A DNA stretch of 64,000 nt from Streptomyces fodineus (lineage in GTDB: Bacteria; Actinomycetota; Actinomycetes; Streptomycetales; Streptomycetaceae). Positions 1 to 8,966 of the stretch are shown here, piece by piece. The first letter of the stretch is position 1, and each line of letters starts with the position of its first letter. The stretch covers positions 3,286,001-3,350,000 of the forward strand of contig NZ_CP017248.1 of assembly GCF_001735805.1 (NCBI RefSeq), in the 5' to 3' direction. The notes under the pieces were generated by a model. The model ran no database searches. It was given only the letters and a program-made list of their open reading frames with translations, and was not told where the DNA came from. Position numbers and translations under genes: made by a program.

Positions 1-231
1 CTGCCCGCAGAGCGCCGTGCGCAGTTGGACAGGGCCGTACGCATACTGGCGCGCGACCCGTTCCGGAAGACCTCGACCGCACAGCTGGGCCCTGACGAGC
101 ACCTGCGCAAGGCGTATGTGGCCCCGGGCGTCATGCTGGAGTACATGGTTGCCGGCGCGATCATGGTCATCGTCGTCCTGGAGATCTTCGACGAGAGCGC
201 CTACTTGATCGACGAAGCCGACGCCCAGTGA
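1..231 (+). CDS. 3' end of a small protein, possibly RelE/ParE-like toxin (partial)
   Basis: The reading frame is open from base 1 and stops at 229-231, so the 5' end lies outside the window; 76 codons are visible. The tail has the pattern of a RelE/ParE-type toxin: a helix with RAVRILARDP, then a basic segment (HLRKAYVAPG) and consecutive hydrophobic strands (VMLEYMVAGAIMVIVVLEIF). I infer the family from this layout only; no catalytic residue can be assigned, and an antitoxin gene, if present, would lie upstream outside the window. The gene converges on gltX, with a shared hairpin terminator between them. It could equally be an unrelated small protein. Confidence 0.4.
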   Translation: MPAERRAQLDRAVRILARDPFRKTSTAQLGPDEHLRKAYVAPGVMLEYMVAGAIMVIVVLEIFDESAYLIDEADAQ

Positions 232-240
232 CCAACGCAA

Positions 241-278
241 CAGGGGCGGCACCCGGAACCCTCCGGATGCCGCCCCTG
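241..278. terminator. Bidirectional terminator between the toxin-like gene and gltX
   Basis: A perfect 11-bp stem (CAGGGGCGGCA with TGCCGCCCCTG) encloses a 16-nt loop. It lies between two convergent genes and can serve both. Confidence 0.75.
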
Positions 279-289
279 ACGTGTGCCTG

Positions 290-1774
290 CTACGCGCTCA
301 GCCTGGTCAGTGCCGCGTCGATCCTGGCCAGCGCCTTCTCCTTGCCCAGGACTTCCAGGGACTCGAAGAGGGGCAGGCCCACCGTGCGGCCGGTGACGGC
401 CACGCGGACCGGGGCCTGGGCCTTGCCGAGCTTGAGGCCGTGGGCCTCGCCCGCGGCCAGAACGGCCTCCTTCAGCGACTCCGCCGAAGTCCAGTCCGCC
501 GACTCCAGCTTCTCCTTCGCCGTGCGCAGGAGGGCGTCGCTGCCCTCCTTCATCGCCTTCGTCCAGGACGGCTCGTCGAAGACCGGCTCCGGCAGGAACA
601 GGAAGTCGACGTTGTCGGTGATCTCCGACAGGACCTTCAGCCGGGTCTGGGCGTGCGGGGCGATGGCCTCCCACTTGGCCTCGTCGAAGTCCTCCGGCGC
701 CCAGGGGGCGAACGGGGCCTTCAGCCACGGGCGGCAGCGCTCGGTGAACTCCTTCACATCCAGCATGCGGATGTGGTCGCCGTTGATCGCCTCGCACTTC
801 TTCAGGTCGAAGCGCGCCGGGTTGGGGTTCACGTCGGAGATGTCGAAGGCGGCGACCATCTCCGCGGTCGTGAAGATGTCCTGGTCCGCGGAGAGCGACC
901 AGCCCAGCAGGGACAGGTAGTTGAGCAGGCCCTCGGGCAGGAAGCCCCGTTCGCGGTAGAGGTTCAGCGAGGACTGCGGGTCGCGCTTGGAGAGCTTCTT
1001 GTTGCCCTCGCCCATCACGTACGGCAGGTGGCCGAACTGCGGGGTCTGCTTGGCGATGCCCAGTTCCGTCAGCGCCTTGTAGAGGGCGATCTGGCGAGGG
1101 GTGGAGGAGAGCAGGTCCTCGCCGCGCAGGACGTGGGTGATCTCCATCAGCGCGTCGTCGACCGGGTTGACCAGCGTGTACAGCGGGGCGCCGTTCGCGC
1201 GGACGATGCCGTAGTCCGGCACGTTCTCCGGCGTGAAGGTCAGCTCGCCGCGGACCAGGTCGGTGAAGGTGATCGTCTCGTCCAGCATCCGGAAGCGGAC
1301 GATCGGCGTGCGGCCCTGGGCCTGGTACTCCGCGACCTGCTCGGCGGACAGGTCGCGGCAGTGGCCGTCGTAGCCGGAGGGCTTGCCGGCGGCGCGGGCG
1401 GCCTCGCGGCGGGTGTCCAGCTCCTCCTGGGAGCAGTAGCAGTGGTAGGCGTAGCCGCCGTCCAGCAGCTTCTGGGCCACATCCGCGTAGATGTCCATGC
1501 GCTGCGACTGCCGGTACGGCGCGTGCGGGCCGCCGACCTCGGGGCCCTCGTCCCAGTCGAAGCCCAGCCAGCGCATCGCGTCGAGCAGCTGGTTGTACGA
1601 CTCCTCGGAGTCGCGGGCCGCGTCGGTGTCCTCGATGCGGAAGACCAGGGTGCCCTGGTGGTGCCGGGCGAACGCCCAGTTGAACAGGGCGGTGCGGACC
1701 AGGCCCACGTGCGGGTTACCGGTGGGTGAGGGACAGAAACGAACGCGTACGGGTGAGCCGGGTGCGCTAGCCAC
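290..1774 (-). CDS. gltX: Glutamyl-tRNA synthetase
   Basis: Class I aminoacyl-tRNA synthetase that charges tRNA-Glu with glutamate in the cytoplasm. The HIGH-type signature is PSPTGNPHVG near the N-terminus and the KMSKS-type loop is KKLSKR; the length of 494 residues is usual for bacterial GluRS. In actinobacteria without glutaminyl-tRNA synthetase the enzyme is normally non-discriminating and also loads tRNA-Gln for the GatCAB amidotransferase; that is family knowledge, not visible here. I chose the GTG at 1774 because it overlaps the stop of the upstream gene in GTGGCTAG and has AAGG nine bases upstream. A TTG three codons further out (1783) is the alternative. It is translationally coupled to the upstream FAH-family gene. 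Confidence 0.95.
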   Translation of the reverse strand: MASAPGSPVRVRFCPSPTGNPHVGLVRTALFNWAFARHHQGTLVFRIEDTDAARDSEESYNQLLDAMRWLGFDWDEGPEVGGPHAPYRQSQRMDIYADVAQKLLDGGYAYHCYCSQEELDTRREAARAAGKPSGYDGHCRDLSAEQVAEYQAQGRTPIVRFRMLDETITFTDLVRGELTFTPENVPDYGIVRANGAPLYTLVNPVDDALMEITHVLRGEDLLSSTPRQIALYKALTELGIAKQTPQFGHLPYVMGEGNKKLSKRDPQSSLNLYRERGFLPEGLLNYLSLLGWSLSADQDIFTTAEMVAAFDISDVNPNPARFDLKKCEAINGDHIRMLDVKEFTERCRPWLKAPFAPWAPEDFDEAKWEAIAPHAQTRLKVLSEITDNVDFLFLPEPVFDEPSWTKAMKEGSDALLRTAKEKLESADWTSAESLKEAVLAAGEAHGLKLGKAQAPVRVAVTGRTVGLPLFESLEVLGKEKALARIDAALTRLSA

Positions 1775-2552
1775 GCTTGACAACCTTGTTGGTGAGAGTG
1801 CCGATGCCTTCGATGGTGACGGCGACCTCGTCGCCGACGTTCAGGGGGCCGACCCCTGCCGGGGTGCCGGTGAGGATGACGTCGCCGGGGAGCAGCGTCA
1901 TGGCCTCGGAGATGTTGACGACCAGGTCCTCGATGGAGTGGATCATCTCGCTGGTACGGCCGAGCTGGCGCTGCTGGCCGTTGACCGTGAGCTGGATGGT
2001 CAGGTCGTTCGCGCGCCGAAGGTCCAGGTCGGTCTCCACCCAGGGGCCGAGCGGGCAGGAGGTGTCGAAACCCTTGGCCCGGGCCCACTGCTTCTCGCGC
2101 CTTTGCACATCGCGGGCGGTGACGTCGTTGGCGCAGGTGTAGCCGAAGATCACGTCCTTGACGCGCTCGCGCGGGACCTCGCGGCACATGCGGCCGATGA
2201 CGACGGCCAGCTCGGCCTCGTGGTGCAGTTCCTCGGAGAACGGCGGGTACTGGATGTCGTCGCCGGGCCCGATCACCGAGGTGGACGGCTTGAAGAAGGC
2301 GAAGGGGGCGTCCGGGACCTCGTTGCCGAGTTCGCGCGCGTGCTCCGCGTAGTTGCGGCCGAACGCCACGACCTTGTTGGGGAGCACCGGCGGGAGCAGC
2401 CTGACCTTGCTCAGCGGCACCTTCGTACCGGACAGCTCGTGGTCGGCGAACGGGATGCCCTTGATGATGTCGAGGACGAGTTCGTCCTGCTTGTCGCCCT
2501 CGACCGCGCCGAAGGCTACGTTCCCGTCGATGGAGAACCTGGCGATGCGCAC
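1767..2552 (-). CDS. Fumarylacetoacetate hydrolase family protein
   Basis: A 261-residue FAH-superfamily enzyme, the single-domain type that includes HpcE isomerases and acylpyruvate hydrolases. It shows an N-terminal cap, the core entry KVVAFGRNYAEHA, and the metal-binding acidic cluster in ELHHEAELAVVIG followed by the conserved NDVTARDVQ. The C-terminal part has the usual GDVILTGTPAGVG. These place it as a Mg-dependent C-C hydrolase or isomerase acting on a small oxo-acid; the real substrate cannot be told from sequence. It overlaps gltX by eight bases, so the two are co-transcribed, an association I recall as common in Streptomyces and which may be purely positional. Confidence 0.9.
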   Translation of the reverse strand: MRIARFSIDGNVAFGAVEGDKQDELVLDIIKGIPFADHELSGTKVPLSKVRLLPPVLPNKVVAFGRNYAEHARELGNEVPDAPFAFFKPSTSVIGPGDDIQYPPFSEELHHEAELAVVIGRMCREVPRERVKDVIFGYTCANDVTARDVQRREKQWARAKGFDTSCPLGPWVETDLDLRRANDLTIQLTVNGQQRQLGRTSEMIHSIEDLVVNISEAMTLLPGDVILTGTPAGVGPLNVGDEVAVTIEGIGTLTNKVVKRG

Positions 2553-2733
2553 GGGATCCTTGCGCCCCTTAGTGAGAACCGGCGTACTGACGCCTCAGGT
2601 TAACCGGTCGGATCGCGCATTTCCGCCGGGAAAGAGGGGGTCGTACGGGTGGCGCTGCCGATGTGCACCCGGCGACCGGCCCCCGGCCTACGGCGCGGGG
2701 ACCAGCGGAAAAGGCGAGCGGGGGCCCTGTCGG

Positions 2734-2925
2734 CTACTCTGCCGTCGCCCCCGCGGCGACCGGGACGTCCACCAGGACCGTGCGCCGGGGGTTGGCGGTC
2801 TGGGCGGGGAGGTCGACGGAGTGCTCCGGCTGCTCGGGCGTCCGCAGCTCGCCGGTGTCCTTCAGATGCACCAGGGTCGTGCGGCGCGGGTTGGCGATCT
2901 TGTGGAACATCATCGTCGTCTTCAC
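2734..2925 (-). CDS. Small protein of unknown function with a duplicated ANPRRT motif
   Basis: A 63-residue frame starting at GTG 2925 (ATG at 2913 is the alternative). It contains two copies of one motif: IANPRRTTLVHL at residues 10-21 and TANPRRTVLVDV at 43-54, separated by an acidic, proline-containing spacer. There is no signal peptide, cysteine or membrane segment. The duplication, the 31-32 residue spacing and the balanced codon use argue that this is a real gene, although it is short and I do not recognise the family. Repeated short cores of this kind occur in peptide precursors and in small docking proteins; neither is shown here. It lies upstream of the FAH-gltX pair on the same strand. 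Confidence 0.6.
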   Translation of the reverse strand: MKTTMMFHKIANPRRTTLVHLKDTGELRTPEQPEHSVDLPAQTANPRRTVLVDVPVAAGATAE

Positions 2926-3494
2926 GGTTGTACGCGTCCTAGTCCTGTGTCCGGCGGGCTTACAGATACGACCCTCTTGTAAAGCGTCAGGCTAAACATC
3001 CAATTCCCCGCCGAAGACGCCAACTGGCCGCGATGTTCATGTGAGTTTCCTCACGACCTCACAGACAAACCGGGCAAATCTGACTCGCAATGTGCCCCAA
3101 CGAAACGGACATTGACCCCCTGAAGCCATCATTCCGCTCCTGATCATGGCGACTCAGACACTGGGCAGTGGGCGCCAACTCACAGGGATAAGCCCGTTAT
3201 GACCTGAATAAGCTTCCACGGCTGGTGACATGGCACTCACAGTCCGTCACGGAGGTCACAGCTCGGGACACGGCCCTTGTTGGAGATCCGGCACTGTGCT
3301 GGAATTCCACGGACCGCCGCGGAATCGAGCCGGCGCACATGGGCGCAACGCAGCGCCGAGCGGCGGCGAGACGAGGGGGGAACGAGCGCCGGTCACTCAA
3401 GACCACCGGGGGGCGTATTCAGGACGCTCACCAAAACGCCGACACTGTGTCCCTCCGTTCACGAGGGGCGCCTGGTCCAGAGGTTGCGACGCTA
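2926..3494. other. Intergenic region upstream of conservon 1
   Basis: This 569-bp region separates the small minus-strand gene from the first cvnA and must hold promoters for both. The minus-strand stretch around 2955-2990 is relatively AT-rich (CTGACG and TATCTG spaced 16 bp) and could be the promoter of the small gene. The frame of cvnA is open upstream of 3495 but its codon use there is poor, which supports non-coding DNA. I see no RNA gene. Confidence 0.45.
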
Positions 3495-6400
3495 GTGCAG
3501 GGACGTTTCAAGAGGGATGGCAGCGCTTCGGCGGAGCCGGAGTCGCACGATGGGACTGGCCCCATGAAGGGCAGCTCCTCGCCCCAGCACGCCCAGAACC
3601 CGGGCTCGGCCCCGTCCGGGGACGGCGGCGAGCGCAGCGGACGCCCCGGCCTCACGGCCTCATCGGCCACCACCAGTACGGGCAGCTCCGGCGCCACCCC
3701 CGCGCCGGCGGTCAAGCCCGCCAAGGGCTCGGGCGGCCCCGGCTCGCGCGTGGCCCTGCGCAACTGGCGCATCTCCACGCGTCTGGTGTCGCTGCTCGCG
3801 CTGCCCGTGGTCGCGGCGACCTCACTCGGCGCGCTGCGCATCGACCAGAACATCACCGACATCCAGCAGCTCGACAACATGAAGCTGCTGACGGACATGA
3901 CCAAGCAGGCCACCGAGCTGGCCGCCGCGCTCCAGGAGGAGCGCGACCAGTCCGCCGGTCCGATGGCCCACGGTCTGAGCGCGACCGACTACACGGTCAA
4001 GGGCTACCGGGACAAGACCGACCGCGCCCTCGTGAACTTCCAGGACGCCACCCAGGAGATCGACTCCGCCAGCAAGGCGGGCAACCTCCAGGGCGTCCGC
4101 GACAACCTCGTCGGCATCTTCAACCAGCTGGACCAGCTGGCCAAGATCCGCAAGTCCGCGTACCAGTCGAAGAGCAACTCGACGCAGACGATCGAGGCCT
4201 ACCACCGGCTCATCATCCAGCTGGTCGACCTGTCCCAGGACATGGCGCAGGCGTCCAGCAACCCGGAGATGATCTCCCGTACCCGTGCCCTGGCGGCCTT
4301 CTCCACCGCCAAGGAGTACGCCTCCATGCAGCGGGCCACCATCGCCGCCGCGCTGCCCGCGACCACGGACCAGAAGGGCGACCTCTCCGAGAACGACCGT
4401 CTCTACGGCCAGTCGGCGTACCAGAGCGAGAACTCGGAAATCGCGATCTTCCGGAAGATCTACGCGAACAACAACGCCGAGGAACTCCTCAAGCCGATCG
4501 ACGAGGGCAACCCGACGATCGAGTCCGCGGACACCTACGCCAAGCGCGTCTTCGACTCGAGCAGCGGCATCCAGAGCCTGAACGCCCGCTCGTACAAGGA
4601 CTGGGTGGACGACAGCTCGACCAAGATCGAGCAGATGAAGAAGATCGAGCACACGCTGCTCGAGGAGATGGAGCAGAAGGCCCGCGAGCTGAAGAGCGCC
4701 ACCCAGCAGGACGCGATCATCTCCGGTGCGCTGATCCTGCTCGTGCTCGGCGTGTCGCTGGTCGGCGCGTTCATCGTGGCCCGCTCCATGATCCGCTCGC
4801 TGCGCCGGCTGCAGGAGACCGCGACCAAGGTCGCCCAGGAACGCCTGCCCGAGCTGGTCAAGCAGCTGTCGGAGTCCGACCCGCAGGACGTCGACACGTC
4901 CGTGGAGTCGGTCGGTGTGCACTCCCGGGACGAGATCGGCCAGGTGGCCGCGGCCTTCGACGACGTGCACCGCGAGGCGGTCCGCCTCGCCGCCGAGCAG
5001 GCCCTGCTGCGGGGCAACGTCAACGCGATGTTCACCAACCTCTCGCGCCGCTCCCAGGGTCTGATCCAGCGCCAGCTGTCCCTGATCTCCGAACTGGAGT
5101 CCCGCGAGGCCGACCCGGACCAGCTGTCCTCGCTGTTCAAGCTGGACCACCTCGCCACGCGTATGCGCCGTAACGGTGAGAACCTGCTCGTTCTCGCCGG
5201 TGAGGAGCCCGGCCGCCGGTGGACCCGCCCGGTCCCGCTGGTCGACGTGCTCCGCGCCGCCGCGTCCGAGGTGGAGCAGTACGAGCGCATCGAGCTGGCC
5301 TCGGTGCCCACCACCGAGGTCGCCGGCCGCGTGGTCAACGACCTCGTGCACCTGCTCGCCGAGCTGCTGGAGAACGCCACCTCGTTCTCCTCGCCGCAGA
5401 CCAAGGTCAAGGTCACCGGTCACGCGCTGCCCGACGGCCGCGTGCTGATCGAGATCCACGACACCGGTATCGGCCTCTCCCCCGAGGACCTCGCGGCGAT
5501 CAACGAGCGGCTCGCCTCGCCGCCCACCGTGGACGTCTCCGTCTCCCGCCGCATGGGCCTGTTCGTGGTCGGTCGCCTGTCCCAGCGGCACGGCATCCGT
5601 ATCCAGCTGCGCCCGTCCGACTCCGGTGGTACGACCGCGCTGGTCATGCTTCCCGTGGACGTGGCCCAGGGCGGCAAGAAGCCCGCTCCGGGCAAGCCCG
5701 GCGGACCCGGTGGTACCGGTGGCCCCGCCGCCGCACAGGCCGCGGCGGGTGCCGCAGCGGCCCGGCGGCAGGCCGCGGGCGCCGGCGGCGGTGCTCCGGC
5801 CGGCGGCGGTCTGCTCGGTGCCGGTCCCGCTCCGCGCGGCCAGGTCGGCGCCGGCCAGGGTCCCCGGGCCGCGCTGCCCGGCACCGGCCAGGGCGGCCGT
5901 CCCGGTGCGCGTGGTCCGCAGGGCGGTCCCGGCCTCGGCGGCCGGCAGCAGGGCCGGCCGGCGCCCGCCGGTGCGGGTGGCTTCGGCGGTCAGGCGCCGG
6001 GCGCTCCGCAGGGCCTGCAGGCCGCGAACCCGGCCGGTCCGCAGCAGGACGCCTTCGGCGGCCGTGGCCCGCAGCGGCCCGGTGCCGGCTCCGACCAGAA
6101 CCGTCAGCCCCAGCTGCCGCCGCGCGGCGGCCCGCGGGCCGAGCTGCCCGGCGGTGACCAGCCGCGTACCCCGGACTGGGGCGACACCCAGGCCCCGCTG
6201 CCGCGTGCCTCGATGGACACCCCGCGCGGTCACGACGAGCAGGACCCGGCGCGCACCGCGCGCATGCCGCGCGTCGACGACCGCCAGGGTCCGGGCTCGA
6301 CCGCGGAGATACCCCGGATCGACGCGCAGGGCCCGGCCGCCACGGGCGAGTTCCCGCGCCCCGACCTGAACGGCCTGGGCGGCCCCGGCCCCCAGGACAC

Positions 6401-7286
6401 CGGCCAGTTCGCCCGCCCGGGCAACCCGCAGCAGACGGGCCAGTTCACGCGGCCCGACAACCCCCAGCAGACGGGCCAGTTCACGCGTCCCGAGGCGCCC
6501 GAGCTGCCCGGCGGGTTCGACCGCACCGGCGACCAGCAGGGATCCGGCTCGTTCGTGCGCTCCGACATCTTCGGCACGCCGGCGCCGCGGCGGGACGACC
6601 CCGCCCAGAACACGGGCCAGACCACCGGCCAGTTCGCGGCTCCGCAGGGCTTCGACGGCGGCTACGACGGCAGCTCCACCGGCCGGCACGCCCTGCCCGG
6701 GCACCAGAACCCGGCCCACACCGGCCAGTTCGAGCGCCCGCAGCCGGGCGGCCGCGAGGACTTCGGCGCCCCGCGCCAGCCGGCTCCGCAGCAGCGTCCG
6801 GCGTACCGTGAGCCGGAGGCGCTGCCGCCGGCCAGCGGCCCGGTCGACGGCCGTACCCCGCTGTACGACACGCTGGAGACCAACTGGTTCCACGGCGGTC
6901 CGCAGCAGGCGGAGGCCGCGCCGCAGCAGCCGCAGGCACCCGCCCCGGCCCCGCAGCGTCCGGCGGGCGGCAACGGCAACGGCAACGCCACCGCTTCCTG
7001 GCGCACCTCGCCGAACGACGAGCTCGTCCGCCAGGCCGAGCGCGTCCGGCAGCCCGCGTCGGGCGGTGTCACCACCTCCGGCCTGCCGCGCCGGGTGCCC
7101 CGGGCGAACCTCGTCCCGGGCACGGCTCAGCAGCAACAGCACCAAGCCGGTCCGCAGGTCTCGCGTGCGCCCGATGACGTACGCGGACGGCTGACCAATC
7201 TCCGTCGGGGCATCGCTCAGGGTCGTCAGGCCGGCAACGGCCAGACCGGCAGCTACCCGAGCCCCACTCACCAGCAGGAGCGTTAG
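3495..7286 (+). CDS. cvnA: Conservon 1 membrane sensor ATPase (CvnA)
   Basis: Histidine-kinase-like sensor of a Streptomyces conservon, 1263 residues. Layout: a low-complexity N-terminus, membrane helix at about 95-113, a nitrate/nitrite-sensing-type helical extracellular domain to about 400, second helix at 407-432, HAMP, and a HATPase_c fold with the N box ELLENA (about 623), DTGIGL (about 655) and RMGLFVVGRL. There is no phosphoacceptor-His dimerisation motif, as is usual for CvnA. The last 540 residues are rich in Gly, Pro and Gln with repeated TGQF units, and end in SGLPRRVPRANLVPG and RAPDDVRGRL, motifs shared with the second CvnA. GTG 3495 was chosen because AGAGGTTG lies just upstream, the same box as before the other cvnA. 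By analogy with cvn9 (rarA-E), it should scaffold the Roadblock, DUF742 and GTPase partners at the membrane. Confidence 0.92.
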   Translation: MQGRFKRDGSASAEPESHDGTGPMKGSSSPQHAQNPGSAPSGDGGERSGRPGLTASSATTSTGSSGATPAPAVKPAKGSGGPGSRVALRNWRISTRLVSLLALPVVAATSLGALRIDQNITDIQQLDNMKLLTDMTKQATELAAALQEERDQSAGPMAHGLSATDYTVKGYRDKTDRALVNFQDATQEIDSASKAGNLQGVRDNLVGIFNQLDQLAKIRKSAYQSKSNSTQTIEAYHRLIIQLVDLSQDMAQASSNPEMISRTRALAAFSTAKEYASMQRATIAAALPATTDQKGDLSENDRLYGQSAYQSENSEIAIFRKIYANNNAEELLKPIDEGNPTIESADTYAKRVFDSSSGIQSLNARSYKDWVDDSSTKIEQMKKIEHTLLEEMEQKARELKSATQQDAIISGALILLVLGVSLVGAFIVARSMIRSLRRLQETATKVAQERLPELVKQLSESDPQDVDTSVESVGVHSRDEIGQVAAAFDDVHREAVRLAAEQALLRGNVNAMFTNLSRRSQGLIQRQLSLISELESREADPDQLSSLFKLDHLATRMRRNGENLLVLAGEEPGRRWTRPVPLVDVLRAAASEVEQYERIELASVPTTEVAGRVVNDLVHLLAELLENATSFSSPQTKVKVTGHALPDGRVLIEIHDTGIGLSPEDLAAINERLASPPTVDVSVSRRMGLFVVGRLSQRHGIRIQLRPSDSGGTTALVMLPVDVAQGGKKPAPGKPGGPGGTGGPAAAQAAAGAAAARRQAAGAGGGAPAGGGLLGAGPAPRGQVGAGQGPRAALPGTGQGGRPGARGPQGGPGLGGRQQGRPAPAGAGGFGGQAPGAPQGLQAANPAGPQQDAFGGRGPQRPGAGSDQNRQPQLPPRGGPRAELPGGDQPRTPDWGDTQAPLPRASMDTPRGHDEQDPARTARMPRVDDRQGPGSTAEIPRIDAQGPAATGEFPRPDLNGLGGPGPQDTGQFARPGNPQQTGQFTRPDNPQQTGQFTRPEAPELPGGFDRTGDQQGSGSFVRSDIFGTPAPRRDDPAQNTGQTTGQFAAPQGFDGGYDGSSTGRHALPGHQNPAHTGQFERPQPGGREDFGAPRQPAPQQRPAYREPEALPPASGPVDGRTPLYDTLETNWFHGGPQQAEAAPQQPQAPAPAPQRPAGGNGNGNATASWRTSPNDELVRQAERVRQPASGGVTTSGLPRRVPRANLVPGTAQQQQHQAGPQVSRAPDDVRGRLTNLRRGIAQGRQAGNGQTGSYPSPTHQQER

Positions 7287-7709
7287 TTGAGTCCGATGAG
7301 CCAGGCGGCACAGAACCTGAACTGGTTGATCACCAACTTCGTGGACAACACCCCCGGGGTGTCGCACACGGTGGTGGTCTCCGCCGACGGCCTTCTGCTG
7401 GCGATGTCCGAAGGCTTCCCCCGCGACCGCGCCGACCAGCTGGCGGCCGTCGCGTCCGGGCTGACCTCGCTGACGGCCGGGGCGTCCCGGATCTTCGAGG
7501 GCGGCACCGTGGCGCAGACGGTCGTCGAGATGGAGCGCGGGTTTCTCTTCCTGATGTCCGTCTCGGACGGGTCGTCCCTCGCGGTCCTGGCCCACCCCGA
7601 GTGCGACATCGGTCTCGTCGGCTACGAGATGGCACTGCTCGTCGACCGCGCAGGGGCGGTACTCACCCCGGACCTGCGCGCCGAACTCCAAGGCAGTCTG
7701 CTTCACTGA
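7287..7709 (+). CDS. cvnB: Conservon 1 roadblock/LC7 protein (CvnB)
   Basis: A 140-residue roadblock/LC7-fold protein. Family members dimerise and act as GTPase regulators, like MglB in Myxococcus. Recognisable blocks are NLNWLITNFVDNTPGV, VVVSADGLLLAMSEGF, the FEGG turn and the final strand LLVDRAG. It begins directly after the cvnA stop. The TTG at 7287 sits six bases after AGGAG (inside the end of cvnA), whereas the ATG at 7296 would be too far away, so TTG is preferred. Sequence is almost the same as the second CvnB, mainly differing at a few residues in the middle and at the last position. Confidence 0.93.
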   Translation: MSPMSQAAQNLNWLITNFVDNTPGVSHTVVVSADGLLLAMSEGFPRDRADQLAAVASGLTSLTAGASRIFEGGTVAQTVVEMERGFLFLMSVSDGSSLAVLAHPECDIGLVGYEMALLVDRAGAVLTPDLRAELQGSLLH

Positions 7710-7820
7710 CCGCCCCGGCACCACCCACCTCACCAAACCACCGTCCGGCCGCCACAATCCCCCCACCGGCCCCCGACAGACGGCTTGACCGACCGACTTG
7801 CTGTCCCGCCCGGAGGATTC

Positions 7821-8219
7821 ATGACCCCGCCCACCGCCCATCACGATCCGTACGCGGAACCGTACGGGGACGAGGGCGACCAGCCGCTGGTCCGTCCGTA
7901 CGCGATGACCGGCGGCCGGACCCGGCCGCGCTACCAGCTCGCGATCGAGGCGCTGATCAGCACCACGGCCGACCCGGCAGCGCTCATGGGACTGCTCCCG
8001 GAGCACCAGCGCATCTGCCACCTGTGCCGGGAGGTCAAGTCGGTCGCGGAGGTCTCCGCGCTGCTGGCCATGCCGCTCGGAGTGGCCCGGATCCTGGTGG
8101 CCGACCTCGCCGAGGCCGGCCTGGTCGCCATCCACCAGCCGGGTGGCGACGAGAACAACGGCGGCGCTCCGGACGTGACGCTGCTCGAAAGGGTGCTCAG
8201 TGGACTTCGCAAGCTCTGA
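7821..8219 (+). CDS. cvnC: Conservon 1 DUF742 protein (CvnC)
   Basis: DUF742 protein of 132 residues. After a short variable N-terminus comes the family start LVRPYAMTGGRTRPRY, then a winged-helix-like middle (HQRICHLCREVKSVAEVSA) and the end VTLLERVLSGLRKL. Members are obligatory parts of conservons and probably bind CvnA and the GTPase. The start ATG 7821 has GGAGG six bases upstream; an in-frame TTG at 7785 lacks such a site. Its last 20 bases overlap the start of cvnD, so translation is coupled. Confidence 0.92.
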   Translation: MTPPTAHHDPYAEPYGDEGDQPLVRPYAMTGGRTRPRYQLAIEALISTTADPAALMGLLPEHQRICHLCREVKSVAEVSALLAMPLGVARILVADLAEAGLVAIHQPGGDENNGGAPDVTLLERVLSGLRKL

Positions 8220-8775
8220 CGGAGGGCGGGCGACCACCTCCGCGAAGATCGTGGTGGCGGGTGGTTTCGGCGTCGGCAAGACGACGTTCGTCGGCGCCGT
8301 CTCCGAGATCAACCCGCTGCGCACCGAGGCCGTCATGACGTCCGCGTCCGCGGGCATCGACGACCTGACCCACACCGGAGACAAGACCACCACCACGGTG
8401 GCCATGGACTTCGGCCGTATCACCCTGGACCAGGACCTGATCCTGTACCTGTTCGGCACCCCCGGCCAGGACCGCTTCTGGTTCATGTGGGACGACCTGG
8501 TGCGCGGCGCGATCGGCGCGGTGGTGCTCGTGGACACCCGGCGCCTCGCCGACTGCTTCCCCGCGGTCGACTACTTCGAGAACTCGGGCCTGCCGTTCGT
8601 CGTCGCCCTCAACGGCTTCGACGGCCAGCAGCCCTACGCCCCCGAGGAAGTGCGGGAAGCGCTGCAGATCGGGCCGGACACCCCGATCATCACGACCGAC
8701 GCCCGGCACCGCGCCGACGCCAAGAGCGCGCTGATCACGCTGGTCGAGCACGCCCTGATGGCACGGCTCAAGTAG
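8200..8775 (+). CDS. cvnD: Conservon 1 small GTPase (CvnD)
   Basis: Ras-like cytoplasmic GTPase of 191 residues. The P-loop is GGFGVGKTT, the switch-II region is FGTPGQDRFWF and the base-recognition loop is NGFD (a variant of NKxD). These match the MglA/CvnD group of prokaryotic GTPases. It starts with GTG 8200, which overlaps cvnC by 20 bases, with GAAAGGG as the ribosome site. It completes the four-gene conservon; no cytochrome P450 (CvnE) follows. Long parts of its DNA are nearly identical to the second cvnD. Confidence 0.94.
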   Translation: MDFASSDGGRATTSAKIVVAGGFGVGKTTFVGAVSEINPLRTEAVMTSASAGIDDLTHTGDKTTTTVAMDFGRITLDQDLILYLFGTPGQDRFWFMWDDLVRGAIGAVVLVDTRRLADCFPAVDYFENSGLPFVVALNGFDGQQPYAPEEVREALQIGPDTPIITTDARHRADAKSALITLVEHALMARLK

Positions 8776-8829
8776 CACACGCGTACGTACTCAAGTACGA
8801 CGTCGGTCACGGCAGTTGATCGTCAGCGG

Positions 8830-8868
8830 ACCGGAGCCGACTGTGGCCTTTGACACGGTCGGCTCCGG
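8830..8868 (+). terminator. Terminator after conservon 1
   Basis: Perfect 12-bp stem ACCGGAGCCGAC / GTCGGCTCCGGT with a 15-nt loop, 55 bases after the cvnD stop. A T-poor tail is normal for Streptomyces. Confidence 0.7.
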
Positions 8869-8946
8869 TGTTCATAACAGTTCGGCAGAGGAATCCCCCG
8901 GCTTCACCACGCGACGCGGTCGCGCAGTACCGCTGCGCTCACAAAC

Positions 8947-8966
8947 GCCCCGCCTTTTGGCGGGGC
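8947..8966 (+). terminator. Short hairpin upstream of conservon 2
   Basis: GCCCCGCC-TTTT-GGCGGGGC, an 8-bp perfect stem with a TTTT loop, followed by a T-containing tail. It may be a second terminator or a leader structure of the following operon. Confidence 0.5.

Noticed and set aside
281..1729. Plus-strand open frame opposite gltX
   Set aside because: Antisense shadow; gltX has all class I synthetase motifs.
3822..8537. A very long minus-strand open frame (over 1500 codons) opposite conservon 1
   Set aside because: It is antisense to cvnA-D, which have clear domains, ribosome sites and overlaps. Such frames are common on the reverse of GC-rich genes; composition is Arg/Gly/Val-rich with no domain.
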